From: Hedera helix
Lineage: Eukaryota > Streptophyta > Magnoliopsida > Apiales > Araliaceae
DNA length: 64,000 nucleotides
Assembly (NCBI GenBank): GCA_947179155.2
Contig: OX359278.1
Span: 15,271,496 to 15,335,495, forward strand
Reading direction: 5' to 3'
The notes beneath the pieces were generated by a model. The model saw only the letters and a program-made list of their open reading frames with translations. It was not told the origin of the DNA and made no database searches. How positions within the stretch are numbered: the stretch's first letter is position 1; every line of letters begins with the position of its first letter. Made by a program: the position numbers and the translations under genes. Shown one piece after another: positions 1 to 22,374 of this stretch.

Positions 1-1965
1 CATAAGGTTGTATGTTCTACTTTGATGGCTTAATATGCCTCTCTTGAACACTTCTTCTTTAGAATCTTTTATGTTTTAGCAAACCCTAGCCTTTCTTCTT
101 CTTTTCTCTCAAGAACTTACTTTGCTAGCAACTTGGAAATGAAAATAAGATGAACATAAGCTTGATACTTACAAATTATAAACATGCATATGTTGTATGT
201 ATATTTCCAACAATAAACTCAACTTTGGTTAACTAACCATGCATGGTCAAGGCTATTTAAGTCATTTCCCTTCAACTAGTAGTGGCATAATATACATTGA
301 ACCATTCTAGGACACAAAGGTTATTTCTAAATATGTCAAGGACACTTTGGACTTTCCTCAACAATTCTAGATAATTTAATTCAAATAAAATCATAACTTA
401 TTCATTTTTAGTCCAATTCAAGTTCTTTTTTATACAAATTTATTTCATTAGGCTTGAATTTTATTTTTTAATCAAATAATCCATAAAGGGCTTGTCCCAA
501 AACACTTGTCGCACTTTAAAATATTAATTTCATTAATTAATCATTAATTTACAATATTACCAATTTGCATATCATTACATAAACTATTAAGAAAATTATA
601 ATCATTTTAGAAGTTTTACCGAATAATACTTACCATAGTAAGTTTAAAAGTATGAAAGAAAATGATACCCTTTACCTTAACACGTGAAAAGAGACTGCTT
701 TAAATATAGTGGATCAACCTATATATTTATAATATAATTAGTAATTACCACATATAAATTTTATGGTGTATAATAACTCGTAAATTATAAACTATCAAAA
801 GTATTTATATAATATAAATTTTTGTAGTGTAATAAAATATAACAATTTTAAAAATAATTTTTGAAATAATATTTCAAAATAAATCTTCTCAAAAAAGATT
901 TTTCTAAAGGAAGATTTGTGAATACTATGTGAAATAGGTATTTGTGCAATTACTACTCTTTAAATAAAATACTTACTTGAAAATTTTCTACACTCCTTTT
1001 GGTTTACTAACACTTAAGATAACCTTACTATTCTTAGAGAAATACTCACAAAATACTTGCAATTTTTTTTTATGTTTTAGGTGTGATTTTTCTATTAAGC
1101 TGAGCAACCTATTTATAGGAAAATGGGGTGCACTGTGTGCGATAGGTAAGCAGCTGACGTGTTGCACGTCAGCCTAAAAATTCAGCATTGGCAGCAATAG
1201 CCTAGCTGCTTTTCTCCACCAAATTTCTTCCAGCCAATTTTCCATTTTCATTCCTCATGTGGCCCCCACAGATGGTCCACATGTTTTTTTACTATTCATA
1301 TATAATAATCAAAATACTCACTAATAATACAATAATTAAGGTAATGTTACAACAATGATAACAATAATTTAATAATAATGTAAGAAACACGTTACTGATA
1401 ATTATTAATTTAATAATATAAATTATTATGTATTTGTTATTGTGATAATTATTTGGTTCAATAATTTTAAAATACAGTGCAATAACAATTATTGACTCAA
1501 TGATATAAAATACAGAGTAATGACAATTATTGAATCAATAATATAAAATATTATGTATCAACAATTATTGATGAATACTGTGCAATATTGTGTGCTACTA
1601 TGGAATACCGTATGTTACTATGTAATATCGTGTACTACAGTAAAATATCATAAAATACCATATACTACTATTATTTTATCACCGGATTTTTTAACAGCTA
1701 AAAAAAATGATAGTATTGTTGACCATTTTTATTTAAAAAGGTTAATATTGTCGTTTTTTATATCCGACAATATTTTGCTGTGGGGTCCACCAATGATTGA
1801 TTATTTCGGCGTCGTTGTACATATTTAATATTCCCCGACAAAACAAAATTTGCACAAAATATTTTTAACTTTAACTTTTGTCAATTTAAACACTTACTGT
1901 TTTAAAAAAACAAATATATATATGAAGAAAATTAAATTTGTATTTCATAATTTTGGGGCCTTACA
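1..1965 (-). repeat. Long LTR, partial (cut by window start)
   Basis: Read on the minus strand, this segment starts at 1965 with TGTAAGGCCCC followed by AAAATTATGAAATAC. That matches the start of the solo LTR at 31318 (TGTAAGACCCCG, then AATTTTATGAAATAC). Further shared blocks follow in the same order: the GGTGGACCCCACA block, the TGTCGG/TATTCC motifs, and repeated phrases resembling 'GTAGCACACGATATTGCACA'. A TATA-like site on the minus strand (1108-1120) corresponds to the TATA box at 32327 in the other copy. The related LTR is 3053 bp, so the missing end should lie outside the window. Bases 1-960 are assigned only by position and are less certain. No coding capacity is seen. Confidence 0.6.
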
Positions 1966-3007
1966 TAGCCTCACATAATAAGTTCTTTCAAAAGTATTAG
2001 ATCAAAAGACGAGGAGATATGCAAAAAAAGAACGACAAAGACAAAAAATATAGAAGTCTCAATTGACATTATGTAGACTATGCCTTTTGCAATTTTGAGC
2101 TTTTAGTCACCGAGTAAGTTTTTTCATATGCTAAGAGATGACGGTCGTAATTAAGATAACATGTTCACCTGAAGATAATAGTTTATACAAAACTTTATCT
2201 AATTCGAGAATGTTCACATTATATGTACAAAAAATTATAACATGTATAAACTAAAAGTTAATCCATAAGTTTTTCTAATTTAAAAAATTGATCAAAAATT
2301 GAGAACATAAATTTTGTGTCATCGTAATATATTACTAGTAATCAGGTAATGATATAATGTGTTCAAATTTATGCAATAAATTAAGTGGCAAATAAGTTAA
2401 TTAAATAGAGAAAATAAACACTTAGCTCTATTATGTAGTCTTTGTCCTCCTTTGTATAGGTAGATAATATTTGGTAGAATATTGAGTTGAACCTTATCCG
2501 ACACTAAATATGTATGTGCCCCCAATCCTTTGAAAAAAAATTTATATTAAAAAAACGTTGTAAAGAATTTTAAGATTAATGAAAGATCTATTGGAGGGGC
2601 ATAAGCCGTAAAGATTCACAATCTACAATAGATCCGTGAATAGATGATTGAAGTTATGTGAGAAAACACGTGAAGTGGGTATCTAAAGCCATATCAAGCA
2701 AACTTGCAACTAAAACAAATTTCAAGTTGCTGAAATCATAAAGAATATCATAAGTATATGCTGGCGGTGGATGATCAAACTCGCTTTGTTTCAAGTATAA
2801 TTATTAGCTTCAAATCCTTGTGGTAAATTATTTTCAAAGTATTAATTCGAGTGCAAAGTTGCTGTGAAAATTTGATCTGATGTAGCCATAAGTCCGAAGA
2901 GATGTCCAAATATGTATTGAAGGTGAATTATAATTTTTTTAAACCAAGAGAATTTCAACGACGAAATAATTTCTCTAAACCGCTATATATCGTCTTTCTA
3001 GTGCTAA
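1966..3007. other. AT-rich stretch without a recognised gene
   Basis: I see no coding region longer than chance and no clear repeat. It lies directly next to the PBS side of the LTR that starts at 3008, so it may be decayed internal sequence of that element. That is inference only. Confidence 0.4.
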
Positions 3008-3473
3008 TGTTAACGCTCAATTTCGTCCAAGACTTATTGTCGGATCCAAAGGCAGAATAAACATGCAAAAAGGAACACACCAATGACCCGACAGGAGAAC
3101 CATCCGAGGTGAAAATCAGTAGAAGGTTTGGGAGAATAAAACAATTAACAATTGAGGTATTAGGGTTTAAAGCCAATATTATAATAATATGTCTATCTTG
3201 CACCTCTTGTATATTTTATTTATAGAGTTTCTACACCGTATTAAGAGAGTAAACTAAAAAATTGTCTTTAAGTTCTTGTAGGAAAGAATATTTTTATGTA
3301 GAGATGAAATCTTTTATAAAAATTACTAGCTGATACTTATATAGCACGTATTGCCAAGGCAGTAACAAGATCAAAAATATTTTGGGTCACCCCAAATTTA
3401 AGGAAAGCTAACATCTATTTAGCTAGACTTATTGGGTGAAATCTAATTAGTAGTTGGCAAAATAGCCCTTAAC
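3008..3473 (-). repeat. LTR of a ~0.5-kb dispersed family, copy 1
   Basis: This belongs to a family with copies near 48962 and 50973. All begin on the plus strand with TGTTRACNCTC or a close variant and share blocks in the same order: 'TTTCGTCCAA', a 'CTGCAAAAAGGAACACACC'-like block, 'GAGAATCAGT', 'ATTTATAGAGTTTCTACACC' and 'ACTAGCTGATACTT'. They end in 'TTGGC...TTAACA'. TG/CA ends, a minus-strand TATA box (CTATAAATAAA) and sequence resembling TTGGCG at the low-coordinate border suggest a gypsy-type LTR oriented on the minus strand. The copy is diverged and no TSD is visible. Confidence 0.6.
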
Positions 3474-3605
3474 AGCGGACATAGATGAAATCACAATTTG
3501 TGGTTGGAGTGGTGTGGGGTCAAGTCCAATTAATAAGTTGGCACAATGTCCTTAACAGTGGACATAGATGAAATCACAATTTGTGGGTGGAGTGGTGTGG
3601 GGGAA
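3452..3605. repeat. Two-copy tandem duplication, ~83-bp offset
   Basis: 'AGTTGGCAAAATAGCCCTTA' at 3452 recurs as 'AGTTGGCACAATGTCCTTAA' at 3535. Each copy is followed by the same 'GACATAGATGAAATCACAAT' block and a GGAGTGGTGTGGG run. The duplication spans the end of the LTR and its flank. Confidence 0.75.
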
Positions 3606-3939
3606 TGCGATGCATTGATCTTCTAATTCATTCTCGTGCGCATATAATCCACAACCTAATGGAACCTTTTAACACAGAACATATCCCATATGCATCACAT
3701 CGGGTAATATTACGAGTTTTAAATTTTTTTTTATTTTAAATACGACTCAAATTCACATGTCATCTTATATAGCATATAACATCATGGTGAATACTTTGCA
3801 TTTAATACATATCAATACAAATAATAACATGTGCATTTGAAACACAGTTTAAACCTCGAGCATTGCCAGCATGTTTCTAGTGTATTGAGGAATACAAACA
3901 TAAATAACGAGTCCTACAGAAATCAATGGAGAAGAAACA
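3606..3939. other. Intergenic, nothing recognised
   Basis: This AT-rich sequence lies between the LTR remnant and the likely 3' end of the demethylase gene. I see no gene or repeat in it. Confidence 0.4.
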
Positions 3940-4464
3940 ATAAAGTAACTACCATTTCTGAACTTTTATTCAAGTAGTCAACGGCACATGCACAGCCATT
4001 GCTACAAAAGAATAAAGAACCACTAACAAGGGAAGCAGCAGACGTTTGACACTAAATGTGAGACGCTAATGGGAATACCCAAATTGCCTCGCAAGAATTG
4101 ATTAACTGTTAAAAAATAAAATAAAAAGAGAGAAACAAATTTACATGGAAAGAAGTCCCTAACCCAACACATCTATTTTCCACTACTTGCAGGATGAAGA
4201 TTCTTCTGCCAAAGACGAAATACTCCCTGGCCTTGAGAACCCGTAAGAATAACCACAGTGCAAATTTCCCCAATTTCGAGGACTGCACAAAGAATATAAC
4301 TTCTTTAATCTAATGCTGGTTAAATTTTGTTGCTGCTCCCAGAATTAAATCGTGTAATTTATCCTCTGTTGTTAGAACCTCCATTAAAGAAATTAAAGTC
4401 AGCAAGTCAAGCTCAAGAAGATGCTTCAGATGCTGGTTGAATAATCTTTCAATCCAACCTGCTC
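3940..4464 (-). other. Probable 3' UTR of the JmjC demethylase gene
   Basis: This is the stretch after the minus-strand stop codon (4467-4465). A minus-strand AATAAA (plus-strand TTTATT at 3965-3970) lies about 500 nt downstream of the stop and would place the mRNA end near 3940. No other gene is seen here. The exact end is an estimate. Confidence 0.5.
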
Positions 4465-15302
<10,838 letters not shown>

Positions 15303-15305
<3 letters not shown>

Positions 15306-15770
15306 CTCATTCCGAATTTCTTCTCTACCCGCCCCCGTCGTCTCTCTCTTCACTAAAACAAACCAAAACCAAAACCAAAGAAACCGCTAGTACAAATCTC
15401 AGAAATCAACAAACAAAGCCCTGGGTCACGATCTCAACCATTAATCACCACAAACACGCACCCAATTTCTCCACATTCTCGTGCACGACGAGGTTCCGAG
15501 TCCCACTCAGAGATCGGAGATTCAACTAACCGAGTCACGACCACCGAGTAGACAGAAAATCAGAAACAAATCAACCAAACAGTACCAGTGCGCGACAATT
15601 CTCCAGAGATGCTTCCCGGGTTGTTCGCCGGCGAACAAACGGTTATCCGGCAAAAAAGGAGGTTTTCCGGTGCAAGAAAGCGATAATACCAAAATATAGG
15701 TGCAGAGAGAGAAAGTGTTAGAGAGAGAGGGGAACAGTAGAATACACGAAATCCACAAGGATGGCTTTGG
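15303..15770 (-). promoter_or_regulatory. Leader exon of the demethylase gene with three upstream ATGs
   Basis: The minus-strand leader runs from about 15770 to the donor ATG|GTATGA at 15303/15302. It contains two 11-codon upstream ORFs, 15476-15441 and 15441-15406. They overlap by one base in a TAATG arrangement, a layout that can support re-initiation. A third upstream ATG (15310-15308) is in another frame, 5 nt before the main ATG (15305-15303). It would read across the splice junction and end within exon 2. The main ATG has G at -3 and G at +4, a strong context. The transcription start is estimated from the TATA position. Confidence 0.6.
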
Positions 15771-15797
15771 GAAAACCAAAAGGGAAGAAAGGGAGGA

Positions 15798-15807
15798 TAA
15801 TTTATAG
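15798..15807 (-). promoter_or_regulatory. TATA box of the demethylase gene
   Basis: The minus strand reads CTATAAATTA about 30-40 bp upstream of a CT-rich leader (CTCTCTCTCTAAC). This predicts a start near 15770. A second AT-rich site (GTATATATTAAG) lies just upstream. Confidence 0.5.
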
Positions 15808-16165
15808 TTTTCTTAATATATACCCATTTTTATATTACTGCAGAAACTATTTTCTTTTCCCTTTTGGTAAATTTTAATTTTATTAATTAAATACTCGAAA
15901 AGGCAGAGAAGTGTGAAGGAAAGTGGTGGTGGTTGTTGGGTTGGTTCAACCAAACGCCCACCGGCCTCTTAAACGCGTCGTTTTGATGCTCCGTCAAAAT
16001 TCTAGTATAAGGTCACGTTTAGTTCACCCATCTATCTGATTTTGAACATGTAATTGTAATTTAGCAATAAAATTAAATTTTACTCCTCCTATTTTCCATC
16101 TTTATATTTGTTTTCTCTCAGAAACTCTTCTGAAATAAATAAATATAAATAAATAACATTTAAAC

Positions 16166-16254
16166 ATTATTTTTATTTTAATTATTAAAAAATAAAATAT
16201 AATATTAAAATTTATGTTATATTTTATTTTTTAATAATTAAAATAAATATAATA
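16166..16254. repeat. Near-perfect palindrome, foldback MITE-like
   Basis: The left arm (from 16166) contains TTTTAATTATTAAAAAATA. The right arm (to 16254) contains its complement TATTTTTTAATAATTAAAA. A spacer of about 10 bp separates them. The core matches the palindrome at 37266-37398, so this looks like a repeated foldback element. Confidence 0.6.
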
Positions 16255-16819
16255 TTTAATTTTATATTTAAATATTATATATATAGGCTTTTTTCCTAGT
16301 CCGTTTGCAAGAATAGTATTTGTATTAGAATGCATCTTATTAATTTGTGCAGTGTTTATATTTGACATTATAGGTACACGTGGCAGCTAGAGGAGGCGTC
16401 AGTCAGTTTTATTAATTTACTGCGTGCGGAATTAAGGTTTCTGATGGCTTGTGACCAGGCCAACTTTCCGCGTTCACGAGACTACCATTATACCGTGTAA
16501 TTATACCATTACCTTTTCAGAAAATTATACTAGAATATTAAAAGGCACAATATTAGGCTAAATGAGGTGCCTCCTTAATGTGGTGCCTCTTATTTTTTAC
16601 AATTTTATTATAAATAATGATTTATATAATTATAAATAGAATAATTTAATATAAATATAATAAAATCTATAATATAAAAATAATAAATGTTATTATTTTT
16701 ATATTAAATTATTATATTTATTATTATATGAGTCATTATATATAATAAAATTATATTTTTTATCTAAAAAACATATTGTTAAATTTTGGTTGTAGAAATG
16801 TCAATCCGACAATGACAAG

Positions 16820-16865
<46 letters not shown>

Positions 16866-17025
16866 CATACGATACCTTTTTATAATTTACAAGAGTCACT
16901 GTTCGTTAAAAGTTTTAGAGGTGGGTCGATTTTAATTTAAATTTACGTTATTTATTATTATAAAAAATGATGTAAGATATAATTATTAAAATAATATTTT
17001 TAACAATTGATTATTATAAATAATT

Positions 17026-17028
<3 letters not shown>

Positions 17029-17090
<62 letters not shown>
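17029..17090. repeat. (AT)n microsatellite
   Basis: About 31 uninterrupted AT units. A further (AT)n of 40 bp lies at 16823-16862. Confidence 0.95.
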
Positions 17091-17093
<3 letters not shown>

Positions 17094-18792
17094 AGTACTA
17101 ATTAAAAAGTTACTCTTCCTAATTATTTTATTTAATGGTATCCTCCCATTTTTACTCAGTTGTTTATTCACTTTTCCAAATATATTAAAAAGTTTAGAGT
17201 ATTAAACTTTTCATTTTAATAAAATTTTAATGTATTTTCAAATATGTAATATATAGTAAATATTAATATATTTAAAGTTGTGTGCTCTCATTTTTTTATA
17301 TTTTAAAGGGAGTTGATGTTTAGATGATAAAAATATTGGGGGCAAGATAATTATATTTTTTTAGACAAATTTACCCTTATTACTAGAATAATATGAGCCA
17401 TCATACAATACTAATTATCATTCTGTCCTCAATATTCCTGCAAATGTCAATTTTAATTCCCCTATATTTATTCTCTATTTGGTACAAGTTTTTTTTGGTC
17501 CTTTCCCTCTTATCTTCTTATATTGTATTGGTTGTTTGTGCTTTTACGCTTTTGTTACGCAGGTTGGCCTAATCATTTGTTTTCCATCCTCGGTCAGCGA
17601 AAACGAAGCGTTGAAGAAGAAAGGAAGGGCGGGCTATAATAGTAAATTCATGCTCTTTTGGCGGCTCAGCTTTCGCTACCCTACAGTTAGTCAACAATAT
17701 CAACGCCGTAACGCTAAACGGCTCCGCCGCGCGGCTTATTTGTCCTTTTGTGTCCAAAAATTAAAAATAAATAACTGTATTATTCCTTCAAGCTCTAATT
17801 GAAGTTCGAGAAAATCAGAGCTCAACGTCCTCTCAAAAATTATATATATATATATACATATTATCATTCAATACAAAAATAAACGGTCGAAATTTTATGA
17901 CATTCACTATTAATAATAATATAAGTAATGGACGATGAGTACATTTGGAAAAAAATAAAATTTAGTGTCTGTTATTAATAATAGCGAATGTAAAATATCA
18001 TTGTTCGTTATTATTAGTAGCGGACAACAGGTTTTAATGTTTTAATATCAGTCGTTGATTCATCATAAATACTATCTGTCCTATTTTATTTCATAATAAA
18101 TATTTTTTATGAATTATTTACCTTTTATATATTTGTATATATGTGTGTGTGTGTGTAATTGGTCTAAGATATTAAAAGGCATAGTTAAATATCCATAAAT
18201 AAAGTACAAACGACAGAATAAGATTACCCAGCATATGAAAATTGATACCTGAAAATAATGGAGCAAAACACGTTGAAAGGGTCCGTTCGCTGGAGCTTTG
18301 CACAACTTTACTTATGATTAGTAGGAGGTATTTTATAGGGGTTGTCCAAAGGTTGAATACAATTAGGATTAATTTTTTCCTAAACTGGATTGAAATAAAC
18401 TTTCCTTAGCAATACAAGATCATATATATTTCTTAATTGAAGACCTCCCATGGTTGCATCTGTTAATTATATGAATACAAAGCTCATGTTTTAAGTAAGT
18501 AAATAAATATTAAATTATACGGGATAATAATACGTAACATAAGACATACGAAAGTGGAGATTTGGGCTCCTCTCATATATGTTTTGACATTTGTCGTCAC
18601 AATGGTACTTTGGTAAATCTAGCTTAGTTGACAGTCGTTTTGTATTGGTTCATGCAAACGCGCTTAGTCCTATTGAAGCGAAGGCAAGTATGTAAAATTA
18701 CGTCAATGCCCTTTCAGGTTTCAGTTTAATTTGTTTGAGTACAATCTTGGTACCTTTTCTTTCCGATAAATTATTCGGTGTTATTAAAGTAT

Positions 18793-18886
18793 ATTGTCAC
18801 GTAACATTTTAAATTAATAATTTATTATTACGTGATATTTTAAGTTAATTAGAATGTATTATCATGTGACACTTTAAGTTGGAGTG
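18793..18886. repeat. Three degenerate tandem copies of a ~35-bp unit
   Basis: The phrases 'TTGTCACGTAACATTTTAAA', 'TTATTACGTGATATTTTAAG' and 'TTATCATGTGACACTTTAAG' follow one another. Each carries a CACGTGAC-like core. Confidence 0.65.
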
Positions 18887-19646
18887 GCCCACTGTTCTGA
18901 AATTGACCCGGTACTTTACAAGAATCATTTTATTATACTAGGAGATTAATAGAGTAACAATTTAAGAATTATATAAAAAAAATTAAATTTAGTCAATTTA
19001 ATAATAAATATTATAAAATTATTATAAAATTTATTATTTTTATTTTAAATGCACCATATCAACTTTAAATTTTAAATTTTAAAATTATTTTTAAAGAATT
19101 TAATAACAATCTATATTTTTGAACGAGAAAAGTATTTTTGTAACGGAAAAAATATTAAGTTCAAAGATGACGAATTACATACATGAAGGGATCTGAAGTG
19201 TTGTTTTTATAAGAGAACTCGACTCTTCAATAAAATGCTACCAGCGTGAATGTGAATTTTATTTATTATTAAATTTTATTATGTATTATAAAAGTTTTTT
19301 ATTAAATTATTATTATGATATATATTAATACAGTTTATTTAGATAAGATTATAAAGTTGATTCATTATATTAAATATATTATTAAAATATTATTAATTAT
19401 AATTATTCACGCAACTCGTAATAAAAAATTGATATATAAAGTTACTGATATATTATTTTTCTTTACTATTAATGTTTGAAGAGTATTATTATAAAAGTAT
19501 AAAAAAAATTGTAAAAAAAATAATTCATGCTATAATTGACAAGAAAAAAAGGAAAAAGTATTACTTAATTTCAATATAAAAATCACATTAATTTGCTTTT
19601 AATAGAAACAAAAGTAATGAAGATAAATGATTTAGAGTCCAGTGCT

Positions 19647-19685
<39 letters not shown>

Positions 19686-20550
19686 ATATAGTATGGCCCT
19701 TGTAATGATTGATGCAGACACTGGGCAGTAACATGAAAAGCTTATACAGGTAGGAGCATGCATACCCCAGACTAGTATCTGCCATGAGTAGGGTAGAGCT
19801 ATAGTGACTTCATTTATCATTGTAACAAACAAGAAATGTGAAATTACTAAAATGGGGTCCAGTGGTTTAAACTTTTGAAGTGTGCATCTGTTACAGGAAC
19901 TGAATCAAGTTGTTATACGACTTTATGAGGCTACACTAATTCATACCAACTAAAAATAGTAACGCCAATATAATGGAGATCAAATTATCAAAATGAACCT
20001 AGTTTTAATAGGTTGAAACTAGGATATCAATTTATCTTTAATATAGTACGAGTGGCAGACTCGTTACATTGGTAAATAGTATAAGAATAAAGTATAAATT
20101 TTATAAAATTAGGAAGAATAAATAAGTAAATTATAGAAATTTTGAATTAAAAGATTATAATAATGATATAATTAAATTTATAAGAATAAAAAAAAATTAA
20201 CGTGAAACAGAATACCAAATATGATATTAATGGCCCTGGCCACTTTATAATATAAATTAAAAACAAAATGCACATGTTTTTATAGTTTTATGCATATACT
20301 TGTAGATTTACGAGAACTTAACCGACTTTATAATTATTTTCAGTGATTTTTTCTTACAAGTTGTAGAATCAATGACGAAGGTAGAAATTTTTGTCATGGA
20401 GTCAATTATATGAGTATTAAATAATAAATTAAGGTTGATAATTATAGTAATAAAAACTACCCTAATATATAAATAAAAAATTATAATATATGTCATTGTT
20501 GTAACTTTTATACTTGTTCACTAAAAAAAGTTAATGTAATAAAATAATTA

Positions 20551-21092
20551 CAATTGTCCTCGCGTGTTCTCATTTGTTGAAATCGTTGCAAGACCGTCAA
20601 TCCATTGAAATTCCAAAAACTCTTGATGTGTCCGCATATCAGAAATATAATTATCTAGTTGACTATCAAGTTTTATAAGATCTATTGGAAAAAAATCATT
20701 TGAATAAAAGCTAGCAAGACAAATCAATTTATCCTTATCAAAACTAGCATTAGGATTTAATCATGTCATTGATAAAAATAACTCAATATTTGTTTTTGTA
20801 AAACAATCATTTAATTCTTGAAATTGCCAATCCAAAACAGTACAAAAAATCTCAACATAATAATGGTGAAATTTTGTAATATCTTGAGATTTTCGACTTG
20901 ATCTCCCATTGAATAAAGTATTCATATCTGCAATGTCAAATTTGTGTTTGTTGCAAAATAAACAAACTTCATCGAGTAGCTTTTTTCATCCCTCTTCTCT
21001 CATAGTCTCCAATAATTGCTTAGACACTTTAACTAAATCCATAGTATTGTCGCTAATTTTGTGAGTCTGCCTAAAATCGCCAAAAATCATAA
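20551..21092 (-). pseudogene. Decayed hAT-family transposase (zinc finger MYM-type 1-like) fragment
   Basis: The minus-strand frame reads '...SKQLLETMREEG*KKLLDE' and continues through 'ITKFHHYYVEIFCTVLDW' and 'FQELNDCFTKTNIELFL'. A second stop follows ('SMT*LNPNASF'), then 'SQLDNYISDMRT' and 'EFLEFQWIDGLATIS'. This is the segment before the hAT dimerisation domain in plant TTF-type/MYM-type proteins, where the LHHYRVE...LQELN.RF.E phrase is typical. Two in-frame TGA codons, no N-terminal zinc finger and no C-terminal dimerisation block show it is dead. The higher-coordinate end abuts LTR-like sequence, so an insertion may have removed the upstream part. Confidence 0.8.
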
Positions 21093-21546
21093 ACTACCTT
21101 CACGAGAGAACAACCACACTGAGAGGAGCCTAACGGCTTGAGCCGTCGGGGGATAGTTTCGGTGTGAGAATAAGTACATGTCAAAAGCGATAATAATGAA
21201 GGGAATTAAATTGCTGAAAAATAATAAAATTCTATATGAAAATAATGTGTGTACCGTGATCCTTGCTTATGCCTGTATTTATAGTTGTTTAGATTCACCC
21301 GAGACCAATTGAAAATGGGAGTCCTTTTTAGATTCATCTTATAGCTGCTATTAACTGTTGACCGTGTCCCTTTCAAATTAAATCTCCAAATCTCCATAAA
21401 ATAAGAAAATACAATCTTAAACGAATATGGACTCTCCAATTTAAAAGTCAAGCCGTCATAAAGAAAAGAGTAGGCCAACACCAGATCCGGGCCACCAAAT
21501 AAATTGGGCTACACCTTAGTCAGGGCTAATCAAATATATCCCAACA
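21093..21546 (-). repeat. LTR-like sequence next to the hAT fragment
   Basis: On the minus strand it begins TGTTGGGATATATTTG at 21546, a common start for plant LTRs, and contains a TATAAATACAGGC box near 21280. Its end at about 21093 is judged only by where the hAT coding sequence resumes. I could not see a target duplication. Confidence 0.4.
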
Positions 21547-21548
21547 TT

Positions 21549-21585
21549 CCCTCCTCCCCCCCCCCCCCCCCTCCCCTCCCCTCCT
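21549..21585. repeat. Poly-C / pyrimidine tract
   Basis: A long C homopolymer interrupted by single Ts on the plus strand. Its exact length is prone to sequencing error. Confidence 0.85.
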
Positions 21586-21943
21586 AATTTTAAACAATTT
21601 TAAATATAAGAGTAATAACCAGATAAATGAACTAATTAATTACTATTGTAACTACACATTGGTAAAATTAATATTCCCCAGTTGTTAACGCGCACACGAC
21701 ATTATTAATGCACCTGAAAAGTAACATTGTCATACACGCACCTATTATTACTCTTTTGTGTCTCTTCAAAATTCTGTTGTCATTGATTCTTGCACCTCAT
21801 TATTTCCTTCAATATAAATCTTTTACTTCTACATTATAAAATTTTACAATCTATAGTACTCACAATCTCTCGATTCCTTCTCCATCTCTACAACTAAAAC
21901 CTAGCTCATCTTCTCCGATCACCCTCTTCCTTCAACATCTACC

Positions 21944-22374
21944 ATGGCCAGGAAAGCCCACTTCCCTGCATCTCCTCCCTGTTCTTCGCCAAATACCAGT
22001 TCTAATAGAGAAATCAAAATACGTAAGAAATACCAATATGAAGGAGAATACTCCTCTAACAATACCAAATCTAATGTCAGCCCTGCACGACTCGAATCCA
22101 TCCGTAACCAATATCAAATCCCTCTTCAATATGAACTTCAAATCTCAAAACCCCATGAAAGAATGTACTAGTAACCGGAAGGGGGTTGATCGGAGTTCCC
22201 ATCTAATTCCCCCTTCATCCCTTTATCTCAAAATTCATCAACTTCACTGGAATAGGGTTTTCACAACTCGTCCCCAACTCATACATCCACCTTATTTGCT
22301 TCATCGTTTACTGTAAAGATCTGGGGATTAGTTATGCCCTAGATATGTTCTTAGGATACTTCAAGGTGAATAAC
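21944..22374 (+). pseudogene. Retrotransposon gag-like 'putative gypsy type' domain, broken
   Basis: An ATG in good context (ACCATGGCC at 21944) opens a frame beginning MARKAHFPASPPCSS. 'PARLESIRNQYQIPLQYELQ' and 'SKPHERMY' follow, and the frame then breaks. A continuing frame reads 'FPLHPFISKFINFTGIGFSQ', 'LVPNSYIHLICFIVYC' and 'LDMFLGYFKVNN'. The phrases FPLHPF..., QL.PNS and the spacing before and after resemble the plant 'putative gypsy type transposon' domain (PF04195). The sequence stops exactly where the long LTR starts at 22375. Upstream lies a gene-like leader: ATATAAATC near 21813, then a CT-rich stretch. Confidence 0.6.

Larger units (their letters stand above)
15860..20550. other. 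Intergenic, microsatellites and small repeats, no gene
   Basis: I see no credible gene here. The region holds a palindromic MITE-like repeat (16166-16254), several (TA)n tracts (16823-16862, 17029-17090, 19650-19682), a short (TG)n run near 18141 and small repeat clusters near 17.9 and 18.8 kb. A relatively GC-rich patch at 17570-17740 has an open frame (17479-17802) without family resemblance. An ACACGTGGC G-box-like site lies near 16376. Confidence 0.5.

Noticed and set aside
977..1177. Short open frame near the left edge
   Set aside because: It lies inside the partial long LTR and is antisense to its orientation.
17479..17802. A 107-codon open frame in a GC-richer patch, possible orphan gene
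   Set aside because: The first part is hydrophobic low-complexity translation and no motif or homologous phrase is recognisable. There is no supporting structure.
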